Assembly: GCF_963675165.1 (NCBI RefSeq)
Contig: NC_087377.1
Coordinates: 7,395,122 to 7,459,121, forward strand
Reading direction: 5' to 3'
DNA from: Halichondria panicea
Taxonomy: Eukaryota > Porifera > Demospongiae > Suberitida > Halichondriidae
DNA: 64,000 bases
Part shown: in pieces, positions 43,001 through 52,400 of the stretch
Layout of the letters: the number at the start of each line of letters is the position of its first letter
Position numbering within the stretch: the stretch's first letter is position 1
Notes under the pieces: model-generated
Database searches by the model: none
The model's input: only the letters and a program-made list of their open reading frames with translations
What the model was told of the DNA's origin: nothing
Program-made: the position numbers and the translations under genes

Positions 43001-44225
43001 CATCCATCATGGGCAGGGTTTGGTGCTCACAGACGTTGAATGTGCTGGATCTGTAATAGTCCAGGAGGTATTGTGTGAGCAACTCTCTGTTGGTCTCTGT
43101 GGCTGAGTGTGGCATGGAGGTAGGGGGTGGTGGTGGTTTGGTCCTTCTGGGGCATCGACATTCCTCTTGGTGTGTGGTGGTAGCAACACTGACGGGATCG
43201 CTTGTGTGAGTCTCACATCTTTCTTGGTGCGATATGGTGACAGTATTGATGGGATCGCCTTTGCCCATTGTGGGGAAATTGTCGGGGATTATTCCCAGAT
43301 CCGTGCACCCTTCTCTGCTCAGGAACAATTTGTCGGTACAATCGGTGACGTAAACCATTTGCCTGGTTGATTTTTCTTCTCCATTGCTGTTTTTTCCAGA
43401 GAACCGCAGTATTATGGCACCTAGGATTTGTATGTTGTGGTTGTCCGCAGCGTGCATCTTGAGGTCAACGGGGATTAGGTCTTTGGTAGAGATTCCGAGC
43501 TTCTTAACTACTTGGAGGCCTGCCAAGCAACTCTGACAGCCTGTGTCGGCCATTGCACTGACAAACGATCGCTTGGGTGGTGTGCTGAGTTTGTATCCGA
43601 GTTGTCGATAGTCCTCTGACTCAACGCTCATCTGCAGTCTGACATACGGTTGAGGTTTGGAACGTTTTCTGATCCAATCTCCTGTGGGTTGGTCGAACAC
43701 ATGGTGGTCTAGCGTGACAGCTCTTGTGTTGTCCACCGCCGTGATGCCGCATAGTGTGTCGGAGATAGCATCCTGCCGTTCCGTGGCTTTTGTCGACTTG
43801 GTACTGTTCTTGGCTCTGCATACTCTCTCAAAGTGGTGTTCCTTGCCGCAATGGTTGCACGTGGTGTCGAATGCCGGGCATTCGGTCCTTCTGATCCTCG
43901 TCGGAGGGCTTCTTCCATGCCCTTTGGTTCCGCAATACGTACACGTCTCTTGTTCCTTCGGTGGGGGCCTTTTCTGCTTCTTGTATGAGCTACCGGATAG
44001 TGCGTCCGTTGCTTGGGGCAGGAGTAGGCGAGATGCTGACCGTTTGCCTGCCTCTTTTGCTTCCACAAACCTAAGAACCTGCTCCATCGTCATATCTTGA
44101 TTTTTGTCCCCCAATTTTTGTCCCCCAGTAGGTCTAATTGTATTTCGGTGTCCCCTAGGCCTTGGCATAGTACATCCTTCAGTATGGCCTCGGTGTAGTC
44201 CACGGTGGCGTCGCATCCTGTACAT
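40008..44225 (-). CDS. Gag C-terminus-Pol polyprotein of element 4
   Basis: An open frame of 1405 codons. Order: gag tail; zinc-knuckle-like cysteines (CTYCGTKGHGRS and CNHCGKEHHFERVC); protease with MADTGCQSC; reverse transcriptase with the box CVDD in place of YVDD; RNase H (LATDWSKNGIGYWL; AVDHKPLLKIF); integrase with HAAHQG ... CSPC, VIVDRYSNW, SSDGGPEF and RAEVGVKTVK; C-terminal module (VGDRVRLQNQ); and a long proline-rich tail ending in a basic segment. It probably belongs to the Ty3/gypsy group common in sponges and cnidarians, where CVDD is usual as I recall. No stop interrupts it, consistent with a young copy. The N-terminal 40 codons overlap gag in another frame. Confidence 0.92.
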   Translation of the reverse strand: MYRMRRHRGLHRGHTEGCTMPRPRGHRNTIRPTGGQKLGDKNQDMTMEQVLRFVEAKEAGKRSASRLLLPQATDALSGSSYKKQKRPPPKEQETCTYCGTKGHGRSPPTRIRRTECPAFDTTCNHCGKEHHFERVCRAKNSTKSTKATERQDAISDTLCGITAVDNTRAVTLDHHVFDQPTGDWIRKRSKPQPYVRLQMSVESEDYRQLGYKLSTPPKRSFVSAMADTGCQSCLAGLQVVKKLGISTKDLIPVDLKMHAADNHNIQILGAIILRFSGKNSNGEEKSTRQMVYVTDCTDKLFLSREGCTDLGIIPDNFPTMGKGDPINTVTISHQERCETHTSDPVSVATTTHQEECRCPRRTKPPPPPTSMPHSATETNRELLTQYLLDYYRSSTFNVCEHQTLPMMDGPPMRLLIDTQATPTAHHSPIPVPLHWQDEVKADLDRDVRLGVLEPVPIGEPVTWCHRMVICAKKNGKPRRTIDFQPLNVHATRETHHTQSPYHQARSIPQGKKKSVFDAWNGYHSVPLHPEDRHYTTFITPWGRYRYRTAPQGYISSGDGYTRRYDEIASSIPNHTKCVDDALLWSDTIEESFFQACNWLDLCGRNGITLNPEKFRFAQDEVEFAGFEITTDTVRPCKKYIRAISDFPTPQNLTDVRSWFGLINQVSYAFSTTDTMLPFRELLKPSNKFHWDEDLQQAFDKSKLTIIEEIHNGVKIFDKTKPTCLATDWSKNGIGYWLFQKHCSCPSTDLFCCKQGWKITLVGSRFTHAAESRYAPIEGEALAVADALDKARHFVLGCKNLTIAVDHKPLLKIFGDRSMDNISNTRLRNLKEKTLRYHFKMIHIPGIKHRAPDTLSRYPTGDPHPPKMGLQDDIQSIKDSSGIAHTPPLYIPTQLIAGINTEDQLHSHLMENGLQETLLSTLHSTHTVNWEQVQTATSSDDNMLLLLSTIEDGIPALKSDLPQSIREYHQHRNHLYSSDGVVIYKNRIVIPPSLRPACLSALHAAHQGTASMISKAESSIFWPGITQDIQATRTNCSPCNRMAPSQSALPPTPPTLAEYPFQCICADYCHYKGCNYLVIVDRYSNWPIVERAKDGALGLIDVLRQTFATYGIPDELSSDGGPEFTAHTTRQFMQTWGVQHRLSSVAFPHSNCRAEVGVKTVKRLITGNVGRNGSLNIDAFQKAILQYRNTPDPSTKLSPAMCVFGRPIRDLIQILPGQYRPHNTWRDSLNLREKALRHRHIIQHEKWSEHTKSLTPLHVGDRVRLQNQTGHHPNKWDCTGIVIEVRQYHQYLIRVDGSGRPTLRNRKFLRKYTPVSPPRERRSIFDDMALLPPSDVTPTLPTAPPPTQPPSPGTPAPDPVANPTDCPPSPPPPPPPHPMSPSPPHPMSPPPLRRSTRTRKPPDRLY

Positions 44226-44725
44226 TGCTGGGTGAACTTACAGACGCTCGCCTGTCCTCTAAGTCTAGCTCCATACGCACGCACTGGTTCATCTCGGTCC
44301 TGTCTCATATTGTGCAGGGTCACCCTTGCTACCATGGTGTTTTCTTCTCTTACAGCTAGCCTTTTCATAGCTGCAAACACTTCGTCTTCAGTCATCTCGG
44401 TAAGGGTGCCCCGTGTGTTCCTAGTGAGGTCTCTTCGAAGCTCATCGTCGCAGCACTCTAGTAATTGGATGACACGGTCGGTTCCTGTCAGTCTGGTTGC
44501 CTTTACATAGTCGTCCCACCTGGACTTAAAGTACTGCCAGTCTTCTGTTGTGCCCGAGGAGGTTATGCCTGGTCTCTTCACCTTCTCGACCGCGGCTGCC
44601 TGTATTGCCCTGCTTGGTGCTTGGTGGCTGGTTGCATGGGCTGTGATCAATGCAGCGGCAATTACTGGGTCCACGTCCGGTGTGTTGTACTCGCACCCCT
44701 CTATTGGGCATCCGATTACTGGCAT
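44090..44725 (-). CDS. Gag of element 4
   Basis: 211 codons starting MPVIGCPIEGC. The N-terminus has a C2H2-type finger pattern (CPIEGC ... HATSH). The middle matches retrotransposon gag helices (EDWQYFKSRWDDYV; QLLECCDDELRRDL; VRAYGARLRGQA). The frame ends at 44090 because a 14-bp direct duplication (44100-44113, 44114-44127) shifts it relative to pol. Without the extra copy gag and pol would be one frame, so the duplication is either an inactivating event or, less likely, a frameshift device. Confidence 0.85.
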   Translation of the reverse strand: MPVIGCPIEGCEYNTPDVDPVIAAALITAHATSHQAPSRAIQAAAVEKVKRPGITSSGTTEDWQYFKSRWDDYVKATRLTGTDRVIQLLECCDDELRRDLTRNTRGTLTEMTEDEVFAAMKRLAVREENTMVARVTLHNMRQDRDEPVRAYGARLRGQASVCKFTQQCTGCDATVDYTEAILKDVLCQGLGDTEIQLDLLGDKNWGTKIKI

Positions 44726-44824
44726 TCTTGGTTTTCGGTGGTGGTGCTCCTTAATTGGAGATAGTTATTTTCTGTTGCCTTCTGTTGCCTTCTGTCCGGG
44801 TTATCAGCTTCCTTTGTGTTAGTG

Positions 44825-44979
44825 AGTTGTGTCTAGCATAAATAATAAGGATCAATCCTATTTGTTCACGATATTAATCAAAGTCGATATTGTTATGTTC
44901 ACATGAATCAATGCTAGACACAACTGAATAAATGGGTATTGGTCACTAGCTAAATACGTTCAATGTTCAATATTCTCTA
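44825..44979 (-). promoter_or_regulatory. 5' LTR promoter and self-complementary primer-binding site of element 4
   Basis: On the minus strand: TATA-like GTATTTA (44951-44957), then an initiator TTCAGTTG with the A at 44925, about 30 bases downstream. RNA starting there would begin AGTTGTGTCTAGCA (44925-44912), exactly complementary to the 14 bases after the LTR (44838-44825). This is the arrangement of Tf1-type self-priming. Confidence 0.75.
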
Positions 44980-45309
44980 AGTATCACTGTTGCTCACCGA
45001 GAATTCAAAGTCATCTTGTTCATTGCCTGTGGGAGCCTGCTCTTCATTACATTATACAGCCTAAGTATAGAATTAAGCTGATGCATATTCAGAAAGATCA
45101 GAGTTCATTAGATGTCATAATCAAACCGCAGCCAGGTTTAATCAACCACATCAAATAGCAAAGTTTATGCAACAACACCCACACACACATATTCAAAAGA
45201 TAGAGCTGTTGAACATTTTGAATGGTGTCTAACCACAGGATGTCAGGTCCCACACTGAGGCAGCATGCACTGTATGTAATAGTAGTCAACAACTGGAGAA
45301 ACATAATTA

Positions 45310-46370
45310 TTTTCTTACCTGTCGTCCTGGCCCTTTAATTGGTCCATCGAATTTCCAGGAATAATTTTTATGATACTTATACGATGGGGCCCCATGCAGT
45401 TATCTTGTTTAATTAATTGATGCCAATGGAGCCACCAAACTTGGAAAGTTGAAACCAACACAATAAATGCAAGCTGCATGAACTCTTTTCTTACCCCTGT
45501 TGTCTGTTGGTCTACCCAATTTCCAGAAACTGGAAACTTTAATAGATCAACAACAGGTTTTCAATGCTAAAGGAGCCACCAAACATTGAAATGAGTACAT
45601 GAAATCAAACTGCGTGAACTATTTCTTGCTTGTCGTCCAAAGACGTTGGTCCATCCAGTTTCCATAAACAGGTAACCTTATGGACCAACGAGCAGGTTTT
45701 CCAGTTTAATGATGCCAAAGGAGACACCAAGCTTTGAAATGAGCTCACACCAACCTGGAACACATTAAATTATGCATTCAAGCTGCGTGAACTATTTTCT
45801 CACTTGTCGTTCAGGTCGTTGGTCCACCTATAGTTTCCAGAAATAGGAAACCTTATGGACCGACAAGCAGGTTTTGATGCCAACGGAGATACTAAGCTTT
45901 GAAACGAGCTGACACCAATCTGATACCAACATGGAACACATTAAATAATGCATTCAAGCTGCGTGAACTATTTTCTTACTTGTCGTCCAGGCCGTTGGTC
46001 CACCTAATTTCCAGAAAAAGGAAACCTTATGGACCAACAAGCAAGTTTTCTTTTAATTGATGCCAATGGAGACACTAAACTTTGAAAAATGAGCTGTGAC
46101 ACCAGCCTGGAACACATTATTCAAGCTGCGCGACTATTTTCTTACTTGCCGTCCAGGTCGTTGGTCCACCTAGTTTCCAGAAACAGCCTCCTATGGACCA
46201 ACAAGCAGGTTTTCCTGATGCCAACGAACCCCTGCAAGCTTTGAAATGAGCTGCCCACCTAGAACACTTTATGCAAGCTGGGTGAATTCTTTTATCAGTC
46301 GTCCAGGCAGTTGGTCCATGCACCTAATTTTAATAGGCCCCTTAGGACCAACGAGCAGGTTTTAATGATG
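45310..46370. repeat. Minisatellite, about 7-8 cruciform units, inverted relative to the left array
   Basis: Units contain CGTTGGTCCACC ... GTTTCCAGAAA ... ATGGACCAACGAGCAGG and ACTTGTCGTCCAGG, spaced about 150-180 bp. Units are more diverged than in the left arm. Confidence 0.85.
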
Positions 46371-46727
46371 CCTGGAGCAATCAAGCAAGTGTAACATGCA
46401 ACACTGTTTGCTGTAGATCCTGTGAACAGAAGTTTGCAATGAAACGGATAAAGAAACTGGCAAACTGTAGGGCAACCCAGACATGCATTAAAAATTAAAA
46501 TGTGCATGCAGCCTTCCATATCCTTTTGCTTCAAGACATAGTACATGCTGCAGGGGGGTACTTTATATAACCATATTTTTCTGTGCTCTATTATCTATGA
46601 TATAACTAGTCTATATATCTCTAGCTAGCTGTGTGTGGTGGGGCTCACACAACAATTGCAAGCTGATACCACCCACCATGCAAGCTCTCAAGCCTCTATG
46701 ACGTAATCTACCGTTGGTCTATTTATC

Positions 46728-47624
46728 CATAGATACACGAAAGAAAGGGATGGGCAACACCCAGCACTTCGGTTGGATGAGGCGAGTTGCTAAAAAGGGG
46801 CGTGTAATGAGCAAAAAGGGGTGTGTGCACTCAAAATGTCAGTAAAGATATTAATAGTTTGTAGTATTATAGCAAACTGTGCTCTTGAGGAGACACTAGA
46901 TACACTTAGACATAGGCTATTAATCTTTTAGAGCTACTATATGCAAAGTGATGAGAAAGTGAGCTCCAAAGGGGGTGTACGTGTCAGTACACTCTACAAA
47001 CCATAACAGGTCTGTTTCCAAGTCCTTCAAATGCCATCTCTTCGATCTCACAATACAGATAAAGATACTTGTGTTCCACTTTCTAATACCTAAACTGTGT
47101 CTTAGAGCACTTCAAACTAGATTACCATGTACAGTAAGAGCAGGAGAGGTACGCAAACTTTCTGGACTTCGGACAAACGTTTCATGGTGCTGCTACTACT
47201 TCACTGCACTGAGAGCTGGAAAATATGCTTTGTTCCATGCAGTTATAAACACACTTTAATTCTGTGAAACGTACATGTTATAAAATTATTTCATATTGGA
47301 GATATAGGTACATAAACTGACAAATCGGTGTTTTTTCACACAAATCAAGCTAAACAAAAGAAAGCTCGGCACTAGCATAGCAGCTGTAGCTATCAGTAGT
47401 GCTGGGTGTATGTGTGCATGATGCCTGATTGCTTTGAATTTCTCTTTTAGGCCCCCTACGAGAAAAATAAGCAGATATAGGGATCATTGTGTACTTTCTT
47501 GAGCACAACTCGCCTCCAGCTTTGCTCGCTTTTATTCGATACAACCAGAGGGTGTGACGTCACACACTGCATTTACCTAGCATCACGTGGGGCGTTGCCT
47601 ATCCCTTTCTTTTGTGTATCTATG
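46728..47624. mobile_element. 897-bp TIR element, 7-bp target duplication ATTTATC
   Basis: Ends CATAGATACACGAAAGAAAG and the near-complement. TSD ATTTATC at 46721-46727 and 47625-47631. Its interior differs from the 776-bp copies although its ends and insertion point correspond. No supported gene inside. Confidence 0.82.
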
Positions 47625-47664
47625 ATTTATCAGAGTCCATTGCCACAATCTGGAAAGTGTAATA

Positions 47665-47940
47665 CCTCTCTATTATTATAGTCAATAATATTAATCTATA
47701 GTTGATAGGCGCTAGCTAGGCTGAGAGCAGAAGTTTAAAAGAACGCGTTAAAAGAATTTATCTCAGAGTCTATCAGCAGGTAAGCTAGTAGATTGTATTA
47801 TAATTAGTACAACCAGTAGGCTGTACTGTATAGGATTGACAGTGCAATTGTGTGTTTTCAATCATTGCACAAATTTTGATTGTAGATCATCATCTAATAT
47901 AGAGTAAGTCGCGAACTCCGTCAGACATCAAAATGCGTTA
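47665..47940. other. Short spacer, no gene
   Basis: AT-rich sequence between the right arm and the next MITE. Confidence 0.45.
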
Positions 47941-48216
47941 GGCCACTCCAAGTGATACTCTGGTTTCTGGTCCACCGCCCGCATCAGATTTTATTCTTGG
48001 ATTTCTATCTCATTATTGGATTTCTATCCCATTATTTCTACTACGCGTGCGCATAATGGTCATGTGTGGTACAAAATAGTGTGATAATGATATTCATTTG
48101 CAAAATAATGAGATTCATAAGGTGAAATTGATAATGACATAATGAGAAAACCCGCCCGCCCGCATGCAATTAGAAAAACTTCAGGACCAGAAACCAGAGT
48201 GTCACTTGGAGTGGCC
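47941..48216. mobile_element. Harbinger-like MITE, 276 bp, TTA target duplication
   Basis: 33-bp ends starting GGCCACTCCAAGTGA, inverted and almost perfect. TTA flanks both sides (47938-47940, 48217-48219), typical of PIF/Harbinger MITEs. Confidence 0.85.
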
Positions 48217-48565
48217 TTAGGTAAAATGGCGTGTAGATCTAATGCACGAACAAAACAAGACTGATTCAAACTAATTACACACGTACACACTAACATGTGT
48301 AGTCTCGAATACTGTCAACCTGTTTTTAGAGTTAGCTTTTTCGTTGCAAAACACGTGCACGTTAAATGCATGGGCGTTTCGTGCTACTTTAATTACGAAT
48401 GTACTATATGCACATACAACAGAAATGATACAAGTATGGCATTCCGTGTTTGGTTGTCTGTGGTATACTTACATTTAGATCATGTTTGCCATAAATACTG
48501 CAATTTGATTGGCTAAAGGAAGTGTTCTACCCAACTTAGAAAATCATGAAAATCATGTACTTACT

Positions 48566-48643
48566 TAGCCTCGACCCCAGGCCGATCCGTCTCCAATTGA
48601 ACGCTTCGTTCTATAAAAAAAAATCGGCCTGGGACCGAGGCTA
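48566..48643. mobile_element. 78-bp mini-element with the Mutator-like ends, 9-bp target duplication
   Basis: Ends TAGCCTCGACCCCAGGCC and GGCCTGGGACCGAGGCTA. TSD GTACTTACT at 48557-48565 and 48644-48652. Same family as 17161-19011, reduced to its ends. Confidence 0.85.
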
Positions 48644-48781
48644 GTACTTACTTAGAAAATCATGTAGCAAAGATTAGATAAGAACATTCAAATCTGATTG
48701 GCTAAATACTCATGGTTGCTATGATCTAAAATGCTTAGACACTGTTTAGGAAGTTTCCACATGATTCAGGGCTAGTAGAAC

Positions 48782-49313
48782 CATAGATAGAAGAGAAAGG
48801 GATTGGCAACGGGGGCAGTTTACGTGATGCTTTTACATTGAATGTACACAGATGGGCCTGAAACCATCCGTGTTTCGCCATAAAAACTCCCGCGAAAACC
48901 CGGGAAACTTATTGTTTCTAATGCATACTCCAACACTTAAACACGTGCCCCCTGATGGTAGGTATCATTTAGAAATGAATAAATTATAATCTTGATTTTC
49001 GTGAAGTAGCTAGAGGTACACAGAGCCTCTGTCAGAGGCTTTTTCATGCTTGTGTTCTTATAGCACTTACATGTATGATAATTATAGCTAAGATTGTGTT
49101 ACTAAGTAGTGTGCTATGTCCCAAATCGCCACACAAATGAGGTGAAGTTGATGTTTAGCAGTAGAACTGCTTGTAGACTTTTTTTACAGACGGCAAAAAT
49201 AATTCTCATGAATTATCATGTTTAGACTACCACGTTAGAAGTAAGCCTCGAGGCGAAAAACGGATGGTACCGGAAGTGCATTCCGTTGCCAATCCCTTTC
49301 TCTTCTATCTATG
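48782..49313. mobile_element. 532-bp TIR element, 7-bp target duplication GTAGAAC
   Basis: Ends CATAGATAGAAGAGAAAGGG and the complement, about 30 bp. TSD GTAGAAC at 48775-48781 and 49314-49320. Third variant of the 7-bp-TSD family. It ends about 120 bp upstream of the receptor gene start. Confidence 0.85.
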
Positions 49314-49437
49314 GTAGAACCCTCACTGCGTTCGGGATACTACAACCAGCCCTTTGGGCTTCTAAATCATGTAGAAACTTCCTAAACAGTGTCTAACTAT
49401 TATATATACATGTAGGTTCATTATTGTTGGCGTCACA

Positions 49438-52400
49438 ATGGAGGCCCTATGGGTGTTGACTGTCATTACTATTGTGCTCACATATCTGATTGTTGCTGGA
49501 AAAGGTACATTTTCGACATTTAATGTGAGAAAACTAGCTATATGCATGTGGAATTTTTTTGCGTGCAGTGATACGTACAACACCAGTCACTGTTTATGTA
49601 GCACTGCAATGATCAACTGTTTGTTTGTTTGTTCTTATTTCTCACAGCTCAGTTCACAGTACAGCCAGTGTCAGTGGAGAGAGCTGAGGGACTGGAGGCA
49701 GTGTTTAGTTGTCAATATCAAGCAGAGGGATTGACTGTTACTTACGAGTGGTTTCTAAACAATTTAATAGTCGGAGACGGTACAGAAACTGTTAGAACAC
49801 TTCGACGTACTGGTGAACCAACTACACTGACAATCTTGGCCACTCCACAGCACAACAACTCTACTGTGTACTGTGAGGCTACAATCAGAAATGGCTCTAA
49901 TCGTCCATTTGAGATTTCATCCACAGCATCTCTATTTGTTCGTGGTGAGTCAATATCTTGATTGTCTCGGCATAATTTGTCGTTCTTTTATTACATTAGA
50001 GACGGTCCTCACTCCCTTTGTTGTTGCACCAAACACCATCACTGTGATATGGAATGCTCTACCTCTCACTGAGTATTGTGTGGACATCAACATGACAACT
50101 CTAGACTTCACTGAAACAGTGGCTCTTCATTCTGTGTGTGGACTGACTAATGAGTACATCTTCATGTACTCTAATAACAGTGTGTGTGCCAGATTCACTG
50201 TGACTCCTACTGATGGAGAGATGAGGGGAACAACCAGTGAATTATGTACCGGGTTATTTACGAGAGTAGAAGGTGTGTTTATACCATAATCATAGTATTA
50301 CACTTCTATAATATTATGCAGGTAGTGGAGAACAATATCGTATTCTTGAAACTAAAAGGAGCAAATTAGTCAAATTTGAGGCCACTGTGAGTATTCAATT
50401 TTAGTTGTTTGTTTGTTAGTTTTTTTTGGTTAGTTGGTTATATAGGTTGTTAGTTTACATTTTTTGTTTGTTGGATCTACTAGGTTCCAAGTTGTACACA
50501 GTTCACTCAGTATCGTGTGGACTCTGACCTATTGACTCCCTCCATCAACCTTCCAATCACGAACCCTCTTCTGTTTGATGGCTCACTCAGTTTCTCCCTC
50601 CCCACTGACAAGATGACAGAATACAGTGTCACACTGACTGATGAAAATGGAATAGACCTCGTGTTTGAGAACATTCCAATCAGTGAGTTCATCACGTTCA
50701 TTTGAGCTGATAAAAATATATTTTTGTGTGATAATTATCTCTATCAGGTACATTTGACGTTCAAGACCTCCTAGTGTCTGAATGTCCTGGTGGCGGTGGT
50801 ATTTGTGTGAGCATTGAGTATGTTGAAGGTACCCTCTCTCCCGGAGCTCTCGTCTGTGTGATACGTGTCGTTAATGAAGTTCTTGGAGAGCTAGAGCTTG
50901 ATTTTGCTAACATGAAACTTGTCACCATCCCTCGGAATCCAAGTGAGAATTTCACCATTCCTGTTCCTAGTGGAGAATACCGAGTGATTGCTTTTGATCT
51001 GGAGAACAACGATTTACCAAACATGCCCGTCTCTATGGTAGCACTCAGTCAAGACAACATGACAGTGAACTCGACTGGTGAAGGTACGTGCTTTGTGTGT
51101 TTTTGCTCTGCTATAATTATAAAAATTGTTATTTACCGTAGACATTACCAGTTCACCACCCAGAGAGGGCATTAGTGCAACCAAGTTAACAAATGGAGAG
51201 GTTAATGTGACTTGCTGTGACCGGAATTGTCTAGTCTTGTTCCAATCCACCACCATCTTGGACCGAGTGCCTGTTGGTTTCATCAACGCATCTGAAGTAT
51301 CAAATTCAATCTCTGTGAATGATTCAACTGTCCTCTCTTTAAATGACACCTTTGGTGGCTATGTGGTGGTGTACTCATGGAATCGTTTGGAGACCATCTT
51401 TGAAGGGGAGGTATCACTCGTTAGACGACTTGATCAACTCAATAGTACCTGTAAGTGCCTATGTAGATTATCACAACTGATAATCAATTATTCCTCCTCC
51501 TCCCTCATTCCTATTGCAGCTGCTCCCACTACATGTCCAACAGCTCCCACTACACCTCCAACGTCTGATCCACAAACAGACCCACCTCCTCCTCGTATGG
51601 AGTCCCTGCTGACATCAGTTATCGCTGGTGAGTTAAAAAACGTGTGTGCTAATATCATTACTTTAAGTAGCATGTGAGCTAGATACACTATTACTATTAC
51701 GACCTATTAAATAATTATAATATTATTATTATTTTATTATTAAATTATTAATTGATATAAGTTTAATTTAGCTCGTAACATCTCTCTCCCTGTTCAGGTA
51801 TTATTGTTGCGATGGTTATTATCATCACTTCGATAGTACTCATCATTCTTGTTGTTTTGTGTCTGGTGAAGAAATATAAACGAAGTGGCAAGGTGTTTTA
51901 TTCCAGGTACAATCATTATCAATTTGAATGGTACTCGTAGCAGTACGTAAGAATGTGGTTGTCATGTGCTACATCATCTAATTTAAAGTGTTCAACACCA
52001 TTTGCCAGCATTCATGTTAATTATGATCTACAAGCAATCCAATTAGGCCGTAAACATACTACATGTACAATTATTACGCGGGTGCATATAGTATGATTGA
52101 AATAGTGATGTTTCACAACAATATCCGTTTAGTAAGAATCTTATGTTCACATTTCTTAATGTTAAAATAATAATTCTCTTAATTCACAGTAACTCTGAAG
52201 GCGGCAGTGTGGTGAGTATTACACTTTATGTTGCAATGATAAACTCTCTACATTGTGTATTTGTGCTGATAATGCGCTGACAATGTGTTTTGATTGCGCT
52301 GACAATATGTTTTGATAGCCCCCACACGTAAGAATCTTTCCAGTACATAATTATGTTTGTACAAGTACTACATGTAGCTTCCTTGTTTACCCAAACTAGG

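Larger units (their letters stand above)
39828..44979 (-). mobile_element. Young LTR retrotransposon (element 4), 5152 bp, self-primed
   Basis: Two 141-bp LTRs (39828-39968 and 44839-44979) that I read as identical. TSD AGTAT at 39823-39827 and 44980-44984. Termini are TA...TA rather than TG...CA. A polypurine tract GGAAGGGAGA (minus strand, 39969-39978) precedes the 3' LTR. The sequence right after the 5' LTR is TGCTAGACACAACT (minus strand, 44825-44838), the exact complement of 14 bases inside the LTR itself. It encodes gag and pol on the minus strand and interrupts the right inverted arm. Confidence 0.93.
44985..47664. repeat. Right arm of the 22-kb inverted-repeat unit
   Basis: Inverted counterpart of 25491-29370, block by block (see the left arm). 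It lacks the 627-bp transposon and carries a different 7-bp-TSD element (897 bp) at the site where the left arm has the 776-bp one. Cut on its inner side by LTR element 4. An exon-like block (44996-45042, minus) has a GT donor. Confidence 0.75.

Noticed and set aside
43107-43370. Plus-strand frames across 40-45 kb
   Set aside because: They are shadows of the long minus-strand pol frame of element 4.
44600-44822. Plus-strand membrane-like frame with Trp/Cys-rich sequence
   Set aside because: Antisense of gag; the composition follows from the opposite strand.
44825-44838. tRNA-type primer-binding site for element 4
   Set aside because: It does not begin with TGG and instead matches the element's own LTR over 14 bases.
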